From positions 1,823,192-1,883,919 of the forward strand of contig NZ_CP015848.1 of NCBI RefSeq assembly GCF_002105535.1: a stretch of DNA of 60,728 nt, written 5' to 3'. Positions 28,274 through 38,238 of the stretch are shown here, in pieces; within the stretch, counting starts at the first letter, position 1, and each line of letters starts with the position of its first letter. Position numbers and translations under genes: made by a program. Below the pieces are notes generated by a model that was given only the letters and a program-made list of their open reading frames with translations, was not told the origin of the DNA and searched no databases. This DNA comes from Magnetospirillum sp. ME-1 (GTDB lineage: Bacteria; Pseudomonadota; Alphaproteobacteria; Rhodospirillales; Magnetospirillaceae).

Positions 28274-31200
28274 ATGACCGTCGCCACCACCGTCACCTTG
28301 GACGACAAGTACCTGCAGCAGCAGGGCAGGGTCTATCTGTCGGGTATCCAGGCGCTGGTCAGGCTGCCCATGCTGCAGCATCTGCGCGATAGGGCCGCCG
28401 GGCTGAACACCGGCGGGTTCGTGTCCGGCTATCGGGGCTCGCCCCTGGGAGGCCTCGACAAGGAATTGTGGCGGGCGGCCTCTCATCTGGAACGCCACGC
28501 CGTGCGCTTCCAACCCGGCCTCAACGAGGATCTGGCCGCCACCGCCATCTGGGGCACCCAGCAGATCGGCCTGTTCAAGGGTCCCACCCATGACGGCGTC
28601 TTCGCCATGTGGTACGGCAAGGGCCCCGGCCTCGACCGCAGCGTCGATGTGTTCAAACACGCCAATTCCGCCGGCGCCGCCCCCCATGGCGGCGTCCTGG
28701 TGCTGGCCGGCGACGATCACGGCGCCAAGTCATCGACGCTGGCGCATCAGAGCGAGCACGTCTTCATGGCCGCCCAGATGCCGGTGCTCAATCCTGCCGG
28801 GGTGCAGGAGGTTCTGGATTTCGGCCTGTTCGGCTGGGCGCTGTCGCGCTTTTCCGGCCTGTGGGTGGGCATGAAGGCCATTTCCGAGACGGTGGAAAGC
28901 TCGGCCTCGGTGACCATCGATCCCTGGCGCCAGGTGTTCGTGGCGCCGCAAGACTTCCATATGCCGCCCGGCGGCCTCAACATCCGCTGGCCCGACAAGT
29001 TCCTGGACCAGGAACACCGGCTGATGGCGCATCGCATTCCGGCGGCGCTGGCCTTCGCCAAGGCCAACCGCATCGACCGCACCATCATCGATTCGCCCAA
29101 TCCCCGCTTCGGCATCGTGACGACCGGCAAGTCGTATCTGGACGTCATGCAGGCCCTGGCCGACCTTGGCATCGACGAGCGCCACGCCGCCGAGATCGGC
29201 ATCCGCCTCTACAAGGTGGGCATGAGTTGGCCCCTGGAGCCGTCGGGCATCCGCGCCTTCGCCGAGGGATTGGACGAGATCCTGGTGGTGGAGGAGAAGC
29301 GGGCCTTCATCGAGGAACAGCTCAAGGCCCAGCTCTACAACTGGCGCGAAGACGTCCGCCCCCGCGTGGTGGGCGAGCACGACGAGAGCGGCGCCTGGGC
29401 CCTGCCGCCCTATGGCGAGCTGACCCCGGCCATGATCGCCCGCGTCATCGCCGCGCGCATCGGCCGCTTCTACACCTCGCTCCGGGTCAAGGAGCGCCTG
29501 GACTTCCTGGCCGACAAGGAGCGGCGGTTGGCCGCCATCCCCCAGGGCTTCACCCGCATTCCCTATTTCTGCGCCGGCTGCCCCCACAACACGTCCACCA
29601 ACATCCCCGAGGGCAGCCAGGCCATGGCCGGGATCGGCTGCCACTTCATGGCCACCTGGATGGACCGCGAGACCCTGACCTACACCCATATGGGCGGCGA
29701 AGGCGCCACCTGGATCGGCCAGGCCCCCTTCACGTCGCGCACCCACATGTTCCAGAACTTAGGGGACGGCACCTACACCCATTCCGGTTCGCTGGCCATC
29801 CGCGCAGCGCTCGCCGCCGGGATCAACATCACCTACAAGATCCTCTACAACGACGCCGTGGCCATGACCGGCGGCCAGCCGGCCGAATCCGCCTTCTCGG
29901 TGGCCGCCATGGCCGCCCAGGTAAGGGCCGAGGGCGTGCGCCGCATCGCCGTGGTCTCCGACGATCCCGACAAATACCCGGCGGGCAGCTTCCCCACCGG
30001 CACCACCATTCACCATCGCGATACCCTGGATGCCTTGCAGCGAAGCTTGCGCGGGGAATCGGGGGTCAGCGTCCTGATCTACGACCAGACCTGCGCCGCC
30101 GAGAAGCGCCGCCGCCGCAAGCGCGGCCTGATGCCCGACCCGGATGAGCGCATCTTCATCAACGAGAAGGTCTGCGAGGGCTGCGGCGATTGCGGCGTGC
30201 AAAGCAATTGCGTCGCCGTGATCCCGGTCGAGACCGAATGGGGCAGGAAGCGCGCCATCGACCAGTCGTCGTGCAACAAGGACTTTTCTTGCGTCAAGGG
30301 CTTCTGCCCCAGCTTCGTCTCGGTCAAGGGCGCCCATATCCGCCGGCTGACCGGCCGGGGCGAGGCCGACATCACGGCCCTGCCCGCCCCCGTTCTTCCA
30401 GGCGCGGCCGACCCCTTTGGGATCATCGTCACCGGCATCGGCGGCACCGGCGTGGTGACCGTGGCCGAGGTGCTGGGCATGGCCGCCCATCTGGAGGGCA
30501 AGGGCGTCACCTCACTGGACCAGACCGGACTGGCCCAGAAGAACGGCGCGGTGATGAGCCATGTGCGCATCTGCGACGATCCCGCCCGCCTGCATGCCGT
30601 CCGCATCGCCGCCGGCCAACCCCGGCTGCTGCTGGCCTGCGACATGGTGGTGGCCGCCGGCTTCGACACCCTGGCCAAGCTGAAGCCGGGCAAGTCTTTC
30701 GCCGTGGTCAACCGCCACGAATCCATGCCCGCCACCTTCACCCACGCCCCCGATCTGGACTTCCCGGCGCGAAGCATGGAGGACACCATCCGGGATCAGG
30801 TGGGCGGCGACGCCGAATTCATCGAGGCCACCCGGCTGGCCACCACCCTGTTGGGCGACGCGCTGGCCACCAACATGTTCCTGGTGGGCTATGCCTGGCA
30901 GAAGGGCCGCATCCCGCTGTCCGAGGAGTCCATCCTGCGCGCGGTGGAACTGAACGGCGCCATGGTGGACTTCAATGTCCAGGCCTTCCGCTGGGGCCGT
31001 CTCGCCGCCCATGACCCGGGCGCGGTCGAGCGCCTGGCCGCGCCGCCGGTGGGCGGCAACGACCATCGCCGCCTGTCGCAAAGCCTGGACGAGTTGATCC
31101 AACGCCGGGTGGCCCATCTCACCGGTTACCAGAACGCCGCCTGGGCGTCCCGCTACCGCGCCCTGGTGGACCGGGTCAGGGCGGCGGAAAACGCCGTCCT

Positions 31201-31717
31201 GCCCGGGGCCGAAGCGCTGACCGAAGCCGTGGCGCGCTCGGCCGCCAAGCTGATGAGCTACAAGGACGAGTACGAGGTGGCCAGGCTCTATTCCGATCCG
31301 GCCTTCACCGCCTCGCTGAAGGAGCAGTTCGAGGATTGGAAGACGCTGGAAATCCATCTGGCGCCGCCCTTCATGGGGACGCGAAAGCGCCGCTTCGGGC
31401 CCTGGGTGCTGCGCCTGATGCCGCTGCTGTCCCACCTGAAAGGTCTGCGCGGCACGGCGTTCGATCCCTTCGGCCGCAGCGAGGAGCGCAAGCTGGAGCG
31501 CCACCTGATCGCCGAGTTCGAGAGTGCGGTCGAGACCATCCTGGCCCATCTCACCCCCGACACCCATGAGTTGGCGGTGAAGATCGCCTCGGCTCCCCGG
31601 CGCATCCGGGGTTTCGGCTCTATCAAGCTGAAGGCCGCCGCCGAAGTCCGGGCCGAGATGGAAGAGATGCGGCAGCGCCTCGCGTCACCGAAAGACGGCA
31701 GGCGGGCGGCGGAATAG
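28274..31717 (+). CDS. indolepyruvate ferredoxin oxidoreductase, fused alpha-beta form
   Basis: 1147 residues, the single-chain form found in many proteobacteria. The N-terminal pyrimidine-binding half has GFVSGYRGSPLGGLD. The TPP-binding region (about 430-620) has FCAGCPHNTSTNIPEGS, GGEGATWIGQAPF and a GDGT/ND pair in NLGDGTYTHSGSLA. A cysteine cluster around 635-680 (CEGCGDCGVQSNC ... SCVKGFC) should bind an Fe-S cluster. The gamma-like domain begins GIIVTGIGGTGVVTVAEVL. It oxidatively decarboxylates aryl-pyruvates to aryl-acetyl-CoA, linking Phe/Trp/Tyr catabolism to CoA-thioester pathways. SD GAGG at 28262. Confidence 0.92.
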   Translation: MTVATTVTLDDKYLQQQGRVYLSGIQALVRLPMLQHLRDRAAGLNTGGFVSGYRGSPLGGLDKELWRAASHLERHAVRFQPGLNEDLAATAIWGTQQIGLFKGPTHDGVFAMWYGKGPGLDRSVDVFKHANSAGAAPHGGVLVLAGDDHGAKSSTLAHQSEHVFMAAQMPVLNPAGVQEVLDFGLFGWALSRFSGLWVGMKAISETVESSASVTIDPWRQVFVAPQDFHMPPGGLNIRWPDKFLDQEHRLMAHRIPAALAFAKANRIDRTIIDSPNPRFGIVTTGKSYLDVMQALADLGIDERHAAEIGIRLYKVGMSWPLEPSGIRAFAEGLDEILVVEEKRAFIEEQLKAQLYNWREDVRPRVVGEHDESGAWALPPYGELTPAMIARVIAARIGRFYTSLRVKERLDFLADKERRLAAIPQGFTRIPYFCAGCPHNTSTNIPEGSQAMAGIGCHFMATWMDRETLTYTHMGGEGATWIGQAPFTSRTHMFQNLGDGTYTHSGSLAIRAALAAGINITYKILYNDAVAMTGGQPAESAFSVAAMAAQVRAEGVRRIAVVSDDPDKYPAGSFPTGTTIHHRDTLDALQRSLRGESGVSVLIYDQTCAAEKRRRRKRGLMPDPDERIFINEKVCEGCGDCGVQSNCVAVIPVETEWGRKRAIDQSSCNKDFSCVKGFCPSFVSVKGAHIRRLTGRGEADITALPAPVLPGAADPFGIIVTGIGGTGVVTVAEVLGMAAHLEGKGVTSLDQTGLAQKNGAVMSHVRICDDPARLHAVRIAAGQPRLLLACDMVVAAGFDTLAKLKPGKSFAVVNRHESMPATFTHAPDLDFPARSMEDTIRDQVGGDAEFIEATRLATTLLGDALATNMFLVGYAWQKGRIPLSEESILRAVELNGAMVDFNVQAFRWGRLAAHDPGAVERLAAPPVGGNDHRRLSQSLDELIQRRVAHLTGYQNAAWASRYRALVDRVRAAENAVLPGAEALTEAVARSAAKLMSYKDEYEVARLYSDPAFTASLKEQFEDWKTLEIHLAPPFMGTRKRRFGPWVLRLMPLLSHLKGLRGTAFDPFGRSEERKLERHLIAEFESAVETILAHLTPDTHELAVKIASAPRRIRGFGSIKLKAAAEVRAEMEEMRQRLASPKDGRRAAE

Positions 31718-31755
31718 CCCTTGATTCGCGCTCCGGGCCGGGTTTGACTTGGCCC

Positions 31756-34700
31756 ATGAGCGAAATCGAAGATCTCGATTTGGAATTCTCCGACCTTTCC
31801 GAGCACTCGGCGGTCATCGATACGCTATGGCAGGAAGCCGCCGTCGCCCGGCGCTACGGCGACATGGACCCGGCGCTGGAAGCCTATCGCCGCATCATCG
31901 AACTCGATCCCAGCCATTCCGAGGCGCGTCTGGCGGCGGCCGAAACCTCCCGGCTGGCCGGACGGCCGCGCGACGCGCTGCGCTTCTGCCTGGAGCTGCT
32001 GGAGATGGACCGCCAGCACCTGGGCTGCCGCCTGGAACTGGCCGAGGCGCTGCGCCAGCTCAACCAGCCCGACGAATCCCACGCCATCATCGATATCCTG
32101 CTGATGGAACGCCCCGAGTCCGTCGCCGTATGGTGCGGCCTGGCCCGCCTGCTGGCCGACGAGGGGCGCCTGGCCGGGGCCGAGGCCACCTTGCGCCGGG
32201 CGCTTCGCCTCAATCCGGGGCACGGCCCGGCCTGGGCGGCGCTGGGCCGGGTGCTGGCCCGCCGGGGCGAGCCGGAAGCGGCGCTGGACGCCTTCCACGC
32301 CGCCGTCATCTTGGAGCCCGAGCAGCCGGGACATCGGGTGAGCCTGGCCGAGACCCTGATGGATCTTGGCCGCATCGACGAGGCCGCCGCCCCCATCTCC
32401 CACGCCCTGGTCCTTGATGACGAGGATGCGCCGGCCCGCCTCGCCCATTCCCGCCTGCTGATGCTGAACGGCCGGATGGCCGAATCCTGGGAAAACGCCC
32501 AGTGGCGCCACCGGCTGCCCGGCGCCCCCCGCCCGCCGTTTCCCGCCGCTCCGTGGGAAGGCCAGGATCTGGACGGCGCCAGCCTGCTGCTCTACGCGGA
32601 ATCAGGCCTGTCCGACACCTTGATGATGGCCCGCTTCATCCCCGTCCTGGCCGGACGGGGAGCGGTCATCACCTTGCTGGTCCAGCCCGAACTAGTCCCG
32701 CTTCTGGAAACCATGGGGGGCGTGGCGCGCGCCCTGCCGCTCGGGCCTCCCCTGCCCCACGATTTCACGGCCGATTATGTCGCCTCCCTGGAGGACCTGC
32801 CCTGGCTGCTGCGGGTCGAGGCTGAGTCCATTTCCGCCGCCCCCTATCTGGCCGCGCCGCGCGGCCGCATCCGCCGCATCCGGGTGCCGGCCTCCACCCT
32901 GGTCAAGGTCGGCATCGCCTGGGGAGCGGAGCGCCCGGCCGATCGCCTGGATTTCGGGCGCGTGCTCGATCTGGCCACGGTGCCGGGGACCCTGCTGTTC
33001 TCGCTCGAGACCGGACCGGGGGCGGCCGAGGCGCGCGAGCGGGCCGACCCCGGCCTGATCACCGATCTGGCACCGACCGTCGCCGATTACGCCGATCTGG
33101 CCGGGCGCATCGCCGAGATGGATCTGGTGGTCGCCGCCGACGGTCCCGCCGCCCATCTGGCCGCCGCCATGGGCAAGCCGGTCCTGCTGCTGCTGCCCCA
33201 CGCCGCCCATGCCCGCTGGCTGCGTGGCGGCGACGTTTCGCCCTGGTATCCCGGCCTGTGCCTGCTGCGCCAGCCGATGCCGGGCCAGTGGGACGCTCCG
33301 CTGGCCGAGGCCCGGCGACGCATGGAGATGCTGGCCCAGATCACCGCCGAGCGCCACGAGCAGCAGCGCCGGCGCGCCATGGGAACCGACGCCGCCATGG
33401 AGGCGTTCCTGGCCGCCCATCTCGCCCCCGGCGATCTGCTGCTGGAGGTGGGGGCGGGCAACGGCGACCATGTCTTCCAGTCCGTGGGCCATTGCCCGGA
33501 CTTGCTGGTCATCGCCCTGGAACCGTCGCCCACCGATGCCGACATTCTGCGCGACAGCCTCGCCATCGCCGGGCTGGAGGAGCAGGTGGAGGTGATCGCC
33601 GCCGCCGCCGGCGCCGGAGAGGGCCACGCCCTGGCGTCGCGCCAGCCCAGGGGCGGCGCCCGCGTCTTCGCCCTGCCCGACTGGGTCCCGGCCCCCACGC
33701 CGGTGCGTCCGCTGGCCGCCCTTCTGGACGAGCGGCCGCATCTGGCCCAATGCCGGATCGTCGCGCGGCTGGGACAGGCCGGCTGGGAAGAGTCCGTGGT
33801 CAGCGGCCTCGCCGGTCGCGCCGCCATCGTCGTCTTCGAGCATCGGAACGGATCGGCCGCCGCCGACAGCCTCGCCCAGGCGGGATACGGGCTGTGGCGC
33901 TTTGCCGAGGAGATGGCGTGCGGCTCGCTGGTCCCCTTCGACGGCAGCCCCGGGCCCGTCCTGGCCCTGGTTTCCGGCCTCGCCCCGAAAGCCCATTACG
34001 GCGCCTCCGCCTTGCCGCCCTCGCCGGCACTGGTGGAGGCCGAGGCGGCGCGGGCTACCCAAGCCGCCAGTACGGGCCCTGCCCAGCAGGCGGCGGGGCG
34101 GGTGGATGAGGCCGCCCGCCGGTACGGCGAAGCCCTGGCCATCGATCCCCTCTGTGCCATGGCCAACGCCAATCTGGCGGTGATTCAGCATATGGCGGGC
34201 AAGACCGAGGCCGCCATCGCCGGCTTTACCCGCGCCCTGGGCCGCACCGGCCACCCGGCGATCATGGCCAATCTGGCCGGTGTGCTGAGGCAGGCGAGCC
34301 ACTTCACCGAGGCCGACGGATTGCTGAAAGCGGCCATGGACGCCGGCCGCGAAAGCCCGGACCTGCTCCACAACCTCGCCAAGCTGCGCCGCGACCAGGG
34401 CCGCCTGGAGGAGGCGGAAGCCCTGGTCCGGCGGCTGCTCTCCACGGCCCCCCATCTTCCCGGCCTGAATTGGGTGCTGGGGCAAGTGCTGCTGGGCGCC
34501 GGCAGGCTGGATGAGGGCCTGGCCCTGCTGGCCCACCGGCCCGCATCCCCCAGCCGGGCACCGGACCTGCCGCAATGGGACGGAGGCGAGATCATCGCCA
34601 CCGCCTTGCTGGTGGAGGCGGCGGGCGACGTCTCGGACTCCCTGCTGCTGGCCCGCTACCTTCCCCTTCTGGCGGCCAGGGGAGCGCTGATCACCATCGC

Positions 34701-35364
34701 CTGCCCCGATGAGCTTGCGCCTCTGCTGGCCGAGTTGCCGGGCGTCGAGCAGGCGGTGGGCGAGGACGATCCGCTGCCCCCCTGCTCCCTTCGCACCAGT
34801 CTGACCGCCCTTCCCGGCCTGCTGGGCGTGAGCGACGCCGCCACGCCTTCGGGCTCGGGCGGCTATCTGGTGGCCGGTCGCGGCCGGCGCGTGTCGCGCG
34901 ACAACCGGTTGCGGGTGGGGCTGACCTGGGGCGGCCGCAAGGCGGAGCGGAACTGCCCGCTGGGCGAGATGCTGAACCTGGGGACCGATCCCGCCGTCTC
35001 GCTGCTCGCCCTGGCCGATGAGGACGACCTGGACCGCATCGGGGCGGACGGCGCCGACTCCTTGGTGGAACGCCCCATTCCCCAGCCGGCCGATCTGGCG
35101 GAAATGGCGGCGCTGATCGCGGGGCTGGACGTGGTGGTGGGCGGCGACACCGTGCAGTTGCACCTGGCCGCGTCCCTGGGCAAGCCCGTCATCGCCCTGG
35201 CCCCCCAAGGCTTCGACTGGCGCTGGCCTTCGGGGCGGGAAGACAGCCCCTGGTATCCGTCGGTCCGGGTGTTCCGCGCCGATGGATCGGGGTCCTGGCG
35301 TCCCGCTCTTCGCAGGGTGGCCGAGGTCCTGGCGGTGATGGCGGAGAGGAAGGCGCGCCTATAG
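31756..35364 (+). CDS. TPR / GT9-like / FkbM-type methyltransferase / TPR / GT9-like fusion
   Basis: 1202 residues from the ATG at 31756 (a TTG at 31744 is less likely). TPR repeats about 20-235; a heptosyltransferase-like (GT9 fold) module about 265-510 with VVAADGPAAHLAAAMGKPV and SPWYPG; an FkbM/class I methyltransferase-like module about 540-720 with LLEVGAGNGDHVF; a second TPR block about 760-900; a second GT9-like module about 935-1195 with VVGGDTVQLHLAASLGKPV and SPWYPS. The two TPR-GT halves look like an internal duplication flanking the methyltransferase. Probably modifies a glycan or protein; substrate unknown. Its TAG and the SpoVR stop share CTATAG. Confidence 0.8.
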   Translation: MSEIEDLDLEFSDLSEHSAVIDTLWQEAAVARRYGDMDPALEAYRRIIELDPSHSEARLAAAETSRLAGRPRDALRFCLELLEMDRQHLGCRLELAEALRQLNQPDESHAIIDILLMERPESVAVWCGLARLLADEGRLAGAEATLRRALRLNPGHGPAWAALGRVLARRGEPEAALDAFHAAVILEPEQPGHRVSLAETLMDLGRIDEAAAPISHALVLDDEDAPARLAHSRLLMLNGRMAESWENAQWRHRLPGAPRPPFPAAPWEGQDLDGASLLLYAESGLSDTLMMARFIPVLAGRGAVITLLVQPELVPLLETMGGVARALPLGPPLPHDFTADYVASLEDLPWLLRVEAESISAAPYLAAPRGRIRRIRVPASTLVKVGIAWGAERPADRLDFGRVLDLATVPGTLLFSLETGPGAAEARERADPGLITDLAPTVADYADLAGRIAEMDLVVAADGPAAHLAAAMGKPVLLLLPHAAHARWLRGGDVSPWYPGLCLLRQPMPGQWDAPLAEARRRMEMLAQITAERHEQQRRRAMGTDAAMEAFLAAHLAPGDLLLEVGAGNGDHVFQSVGHCPDLLVIALEPSPTDADILRDSLAIAGLEEQVEVIAAAAGAGEGHALASRQPRGGARVFALPDWVPAPTPVRPLAALLDERPHLAQCRIVARLGQAGWEESVVSGLAGRAAIVVFEHRNGSAAADSLAQAGYGLWRFAEEMACGSLVPFDGSPGPVLALVSGLAPKAHYGASALPPSPALVEAEAARATQAASTGPAQQAAGRVDEAARRYGEALAIDPLCAMANANLAVIQHMAGKTEAAIAGFTRALGRTGHPAIMANLAGVLRQASHFTEADGLLKAAMDAGRESPDLLHNLAKLRRDQGRLEEAEALVRRLLSTAPHLPGLNWVLGQVLLGAGRLDEGLALLAHRPASPSRAPDLPQWDGGEIIATALLVEAAGDVSDSLLLARYLPLLAARGALITIACPDELAPLLAELPGVEQAVGEDDPLPPCSLRTSLTALPGLLGVSDAATPSGSGGYLVAGRGRRVSRDNRLRVGLTWGGRKAERNCPLGEMLNLGTDPAVSLLALADEDDLDRIGADGADSLVERPIPQPADLAEMAALIAGLDVVVGGDTVQLHLAASLGKPVIALAPQGFDWRWPSGREDSPWYPSVRVFRADGSGSWRPALRRVAEVLAVMAERKARL

Positions 35365-36897
35365 CTCGGCGGCCGGCGCCACGTCCTCGTAGGTCTTCAA
35401 GACCACGTCGGTACCGGATTCGATCTCCAGCAGCCGTACCTCGTAACCCCACAGATTGGCGATGTGACGCAATACCCGGATGGTCTCGGCCTCGTCCAGC
35501 ATCAGGCCGTTCTCGACGAAGTGATGCAGGATCAGGCGGCGGTCGCCGGCCAGGTCCACGTCGACGATCTGGATGTCGGGCTCCAGGTGGGCGATGTCGT
35601 AATTGCGCGCCAGGGCCTTTCTCACCTCGCGATAGCCGCGCTCGTTGTGGATGGCCGCCACCTCCATGTGGGGCGATTCGGATTCGTCGTGGATCTTGAA
35701 CAGCCGCAATTTACGGATCAAAGCCGGCGACAGATATTGCAGGATGAAGCTTTCGTCGCGGTAATCGGCCCAGGCTTGCCGTAGCGTGCCGTAAGGGTCC
35801 TTGTTGCCGGCGAAGTCGGGAAACCAGGTCCGGTCCTCCTCGGTGGGCTCCTCGCACATGCGCTTGATGTCGTTCATCATGGCGAAGCCCAGCGCATAGG
35901 GGTTGATGCCGGAATAGCGCCGGTCGTCGAAATCGGGCTGGAACACCACGGATGTGTGGGAATGCAGGATTTCCAGCATGGCCCCGTCCGACAGCATGCC
36001 CATCTCGTGCAGACGGTTGACGATGGTGTAATGGGTGAAGGTGGCGCAGCCCTCGTTCATCATCTTGGTCTGCTTCTGGGGATAGAAGTACTGGCTGATC
36101 TTGCGCACGATGCGGATGATCTCGCGCTGCCAGTCGGCCAGCCTGGGCGCCAGCTTTTCCAGGAAATAGAGGATGTTTTCCTCGGGCAACCCTAAGCGCC
36201 GCTTGCGTTCGGCCAGCTCCTGCGAGCCCATCTTGGCCGCCGCCTTCTTCGGCACCGTGCGCCACAGATCGTTGAACATCTGCTCCTGATAGGCGCGGCG
36301 CTCGGCGGCCCGCTTTTCCTCGTCGCGCAGGTCGGGAGTGCGCTTCCGGGGGTATTTATGCACCCCGTGGCTCATCAGGGCGTGGGCGGCGTCCAGCACG
36401 CGCTCCACCGCCGCATGGCCGTGGCGCTCCTCGCACTTGGCGATATAGCTCTTGGCGAACTCCATGTAGTCGAGGATACCGCGGGCGTCGGTCCACTGCT
36501 TGAACAGGGTGTTGTTGGCGAAGAAGTGGTTGTGGCCGAAGGCGGCGTGGGCGATCACCAGGGTCTGCATGGCCATGGAATTCTCTTCCATGATGTAGCT
36601 GATGCAGGGGCTGGAATTGATGACGATCTCGTAGGCCAGACCGCGCATGCCCTTGCGGTAGAGAGTCTCGTCGCGGGCGAAATGCTTGCCGAACGACCAG
36701 TGCTTGTACATCAAGGGCATGCCGATGGAGGAATAGGCGTCCAGCATCTGCTCGGCGGTGATCACCTCGATCTGGTTGGGATAGGTGACGAGGCCCATCT
36801 CGCCCTTGGCGATCTTCTCGATGGCGTCGTAGGCCCGTTGCACCTTCTCGAAATCCCAATCGGCGCCGGTGAACAGGAGTTGGGAGGAATCGCTCAT
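35359..36897 (-). CDS. spoVR: SpoVR family protein
   Basis: 512 residues from the ATG at 36897 (ATGA overlap with the DUF444 gene). Full-length SpoVR signatures: WDFEKVQRAYDAIEKIAKGEMGLVTYPNQIEVIT, MYKHWSFGKHF, ELVINS-type YEIVINSSPCISYIMEENSM, and HEMGMLSDGAMLEILHSHTSVVFQP. The biochemical role is not known in detail; in bacteria it is co-expressed with PrkA and YeaH under starvation. Third gene of the operon. Confidence 0.92.
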   Translation of the reverse strand: MSDSSQLLFTGADWDFEKVQRAYDAIEKIAKGEMGLVTYPNQIEVITAEQMLDAYSSIGMPLMYKHWSFGKHFARDETLYRKGMRGLAYEIVINSSPCISYIMEENSMAMQTLVIAHAAFGHNHFFANNTLFKQWTDARGILDYMEFAKSYIAKCEERHGHAAVERVLDAAHALMSHGVHKYPRKRTPDLRDEEKRAAERRAYQEQMFNDLWRTVPKKAAAKMGSQELAERKRRLGLPEENILYFLEKLAPRLADWQREIIRIVRKISQYFYPQKQTKMMNEGCATFTHYTIVNRLHEMGMLSDGAMLEILHSHTSVVFQPDFDDRRYSGINPYALGFAMMNDIKRMCEEPTEEDRTWFPDFAGNKDPYGTLRQAWADYRDESFILQYLSPALIRKLRLFKIHDESESPHMEVAAIHNERGYREVRKALARNYDIAHLEPDIQIVDVDLAGDRRLILHHFVENGLMLDEAETIRVLRHIANLWGYEVRLLEIESGTDVVLKTYEDVAPAAEL

Positions 36898-38213
36898 GAT
36901 TCGGCCTCCTCCCCGCCCGACCAGGCGGCGTTGTCGCCCCGTTCCCTGGCGAACAGGTCGCGGAACACCGGGAAGATCTGGCTCCTGACCCGCACCCGGC
37001 GCATGGCGAAGTTGTCGGCGGTCTTGGCCACCTCCTTGTAGGTGCGCCACAGGTCCGAATCGCGGCCCAGCCAGTCCTTGTACTCGGCGCCGACCTCGAT
37101 ATAGGCGAAGTACTGGGTGGCGGGCAGGATCACGTCTTCCAGCAGCCCGGCGGTCTTGGCGTTGTCCGACGAGGTGTTGTCGCCGTCCGAGGCCTGGGCG
37201 CAATAGATGTTCCAGTCGGCCGGCGAATAGCGGTCGGCGATCACCTTGTGCATTTCCTCCAGCGCGGTGGACACCACGGTGCCGCCGGTCTCGGTGGAAT
37301 AGAAGAAGGTGTCCTCGTCCACCTCCTCGGCCTCGTGGGTGTGGCGGATGAACACCACGTCCACGTTGCGGTAGCGCCGGGTCAGGAACAGGTAGAGCAG
37401 CATGAAAAAGCGCTTGGCCAGATCCTTCATGTGCTCGGTCATGGAGCCCGACACGTCCATCAGGCAGAACATCACCGCCTGGGTCACCGGCTTTGGCACA
37501 TGCTCGAAGCGGGAATAGCGCACGTCCAGCGGGTCGATATAGGGAATGCGCCGCGACTTGGCCACCAACCGGTCGAACTCCACGCGCAGTTGGGAGAGGC
37601 GTTCGGGATCGGCGCCCGATTCCTCCAGCGCCCTGATCTCGTCCTCCAGTTCCTTCAATTCGGCGGGCTTGGGCCTGTTCAGCGCGATGCGGCGCGACAG
37701 CGAGTTGCGCATGGTGCGCACCACGTTGAGATTGGCCGGCGAGCCGGTGACCGAGTAGCCCGCCCGAGTCGGCGTGGTGGATTCGGTCTGCTTCAGCTTC
37801 TTCTTGACCAGATCGGGCAGTTCCAGATCGTCGAGGAAGATGTCGAGGAACTCGTCTCTGGACAGCACGAAGGCGAAGTCGTCCTGGCCCTCGCCATCGG
37901 GGCTGCCTTCCGAGCCGCCGCCCTCGCCGCCCTCGGGGTCGGGCTTCTTGATGCGGTCGCCCTCGACGAAATCCTTGTTGCCGGGCACCACGTAGTCACG
38001 GATGCCGCCCTCGCCGGCGCGGCGGAAGCTGGGTTCGCGCAAGCCGTCGGCGGGGATGGAGATCTTTTCGCCGTTGGCAATGTCCTGGATGGAGCGCGAG
38101 CCCGAGGCGTCGCGCACCGCCTTGACGATCTGGGCACGGGCGCGGCGCAAGAACCTCTGCCGGTTGGCGAGGCTCTTGCCCTTGGGATTGAGGCGTCTGT
38201 CGATGATGTTCAT
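36894..38213 (-). CDS. yeaH: YeaH/YhbH family protein (DUF444)
   Basis: 439 residues. The N-terminal DRRLNPKGKSLANRQRFLRRARAQI and the middle RDYVVPGNKDFVEGDRI are family hallmarks. A von Willebrand A-like MIDAS motif appears in CLMDVSGSMTEHMKDLAKRFF, with later GGTVVSTALEEM. A glycine/acidic linker (about 90-110) follows. Partner of PrkA kinase; 25 bp downstream of it and coupled to spoVR. Confidence 0.92.
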   Translation of the reverse strand: MNIIDRRLNPKGKSLANRQRFLRRARAQIVKAVRDASGSRSIQDIANGEKISIPADGLREPSFRRAGEGGIRDYVVPGNKDFVEGDRIKKPDPEGGEGGGSEGSPDGEGQDDFAFVLSRDEFLDIFLDDLELPDLVKKKLKQTESTTPTRAGYSVTGSPANLNVVRTMRNSLSRRIALNRPKPAELKELEDEIRALEESGADPERLSQLRVEFDRLVAKSRRIPYIDPLDVRYSRFEHVPKPVTQAVMFCLMDVSGSMTEHMKDLAKRFFMLLYLFLTRRYRNVDVVFIRHTHEAEEVDEDTFFYSTETGGTVVSTALEEMHKVIADRYSPADWNIYCAQASDGDNTSSDNAKTAGLLEDVILPATQYFAYIEVGAEYKDWLGRDSDLWRTYKEVAKTADNFAMRRVRVRSQIFPVFRDLFARERGDNAAWSGGEEAES

Positions 38214-38238
38214 CGGCCGCTTCCCTTGCCCTGTTACG

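Noticed and set aside
28609..30147. A long second open frame on the + strand within the indolepyruvate oxidoreductase gene
   Set aside because: Arg/Pro/His-rich out-of-frame translation, typical of GC-rich shadows; the other frame has full enzyme motifs.
32692..35208. An 838-residue minus strand frame opposite the TPR fusion
   Set aside because: Gly/Gln/Arg-rich antisense translation with no domain; explained by codon bias of the + strand gene.
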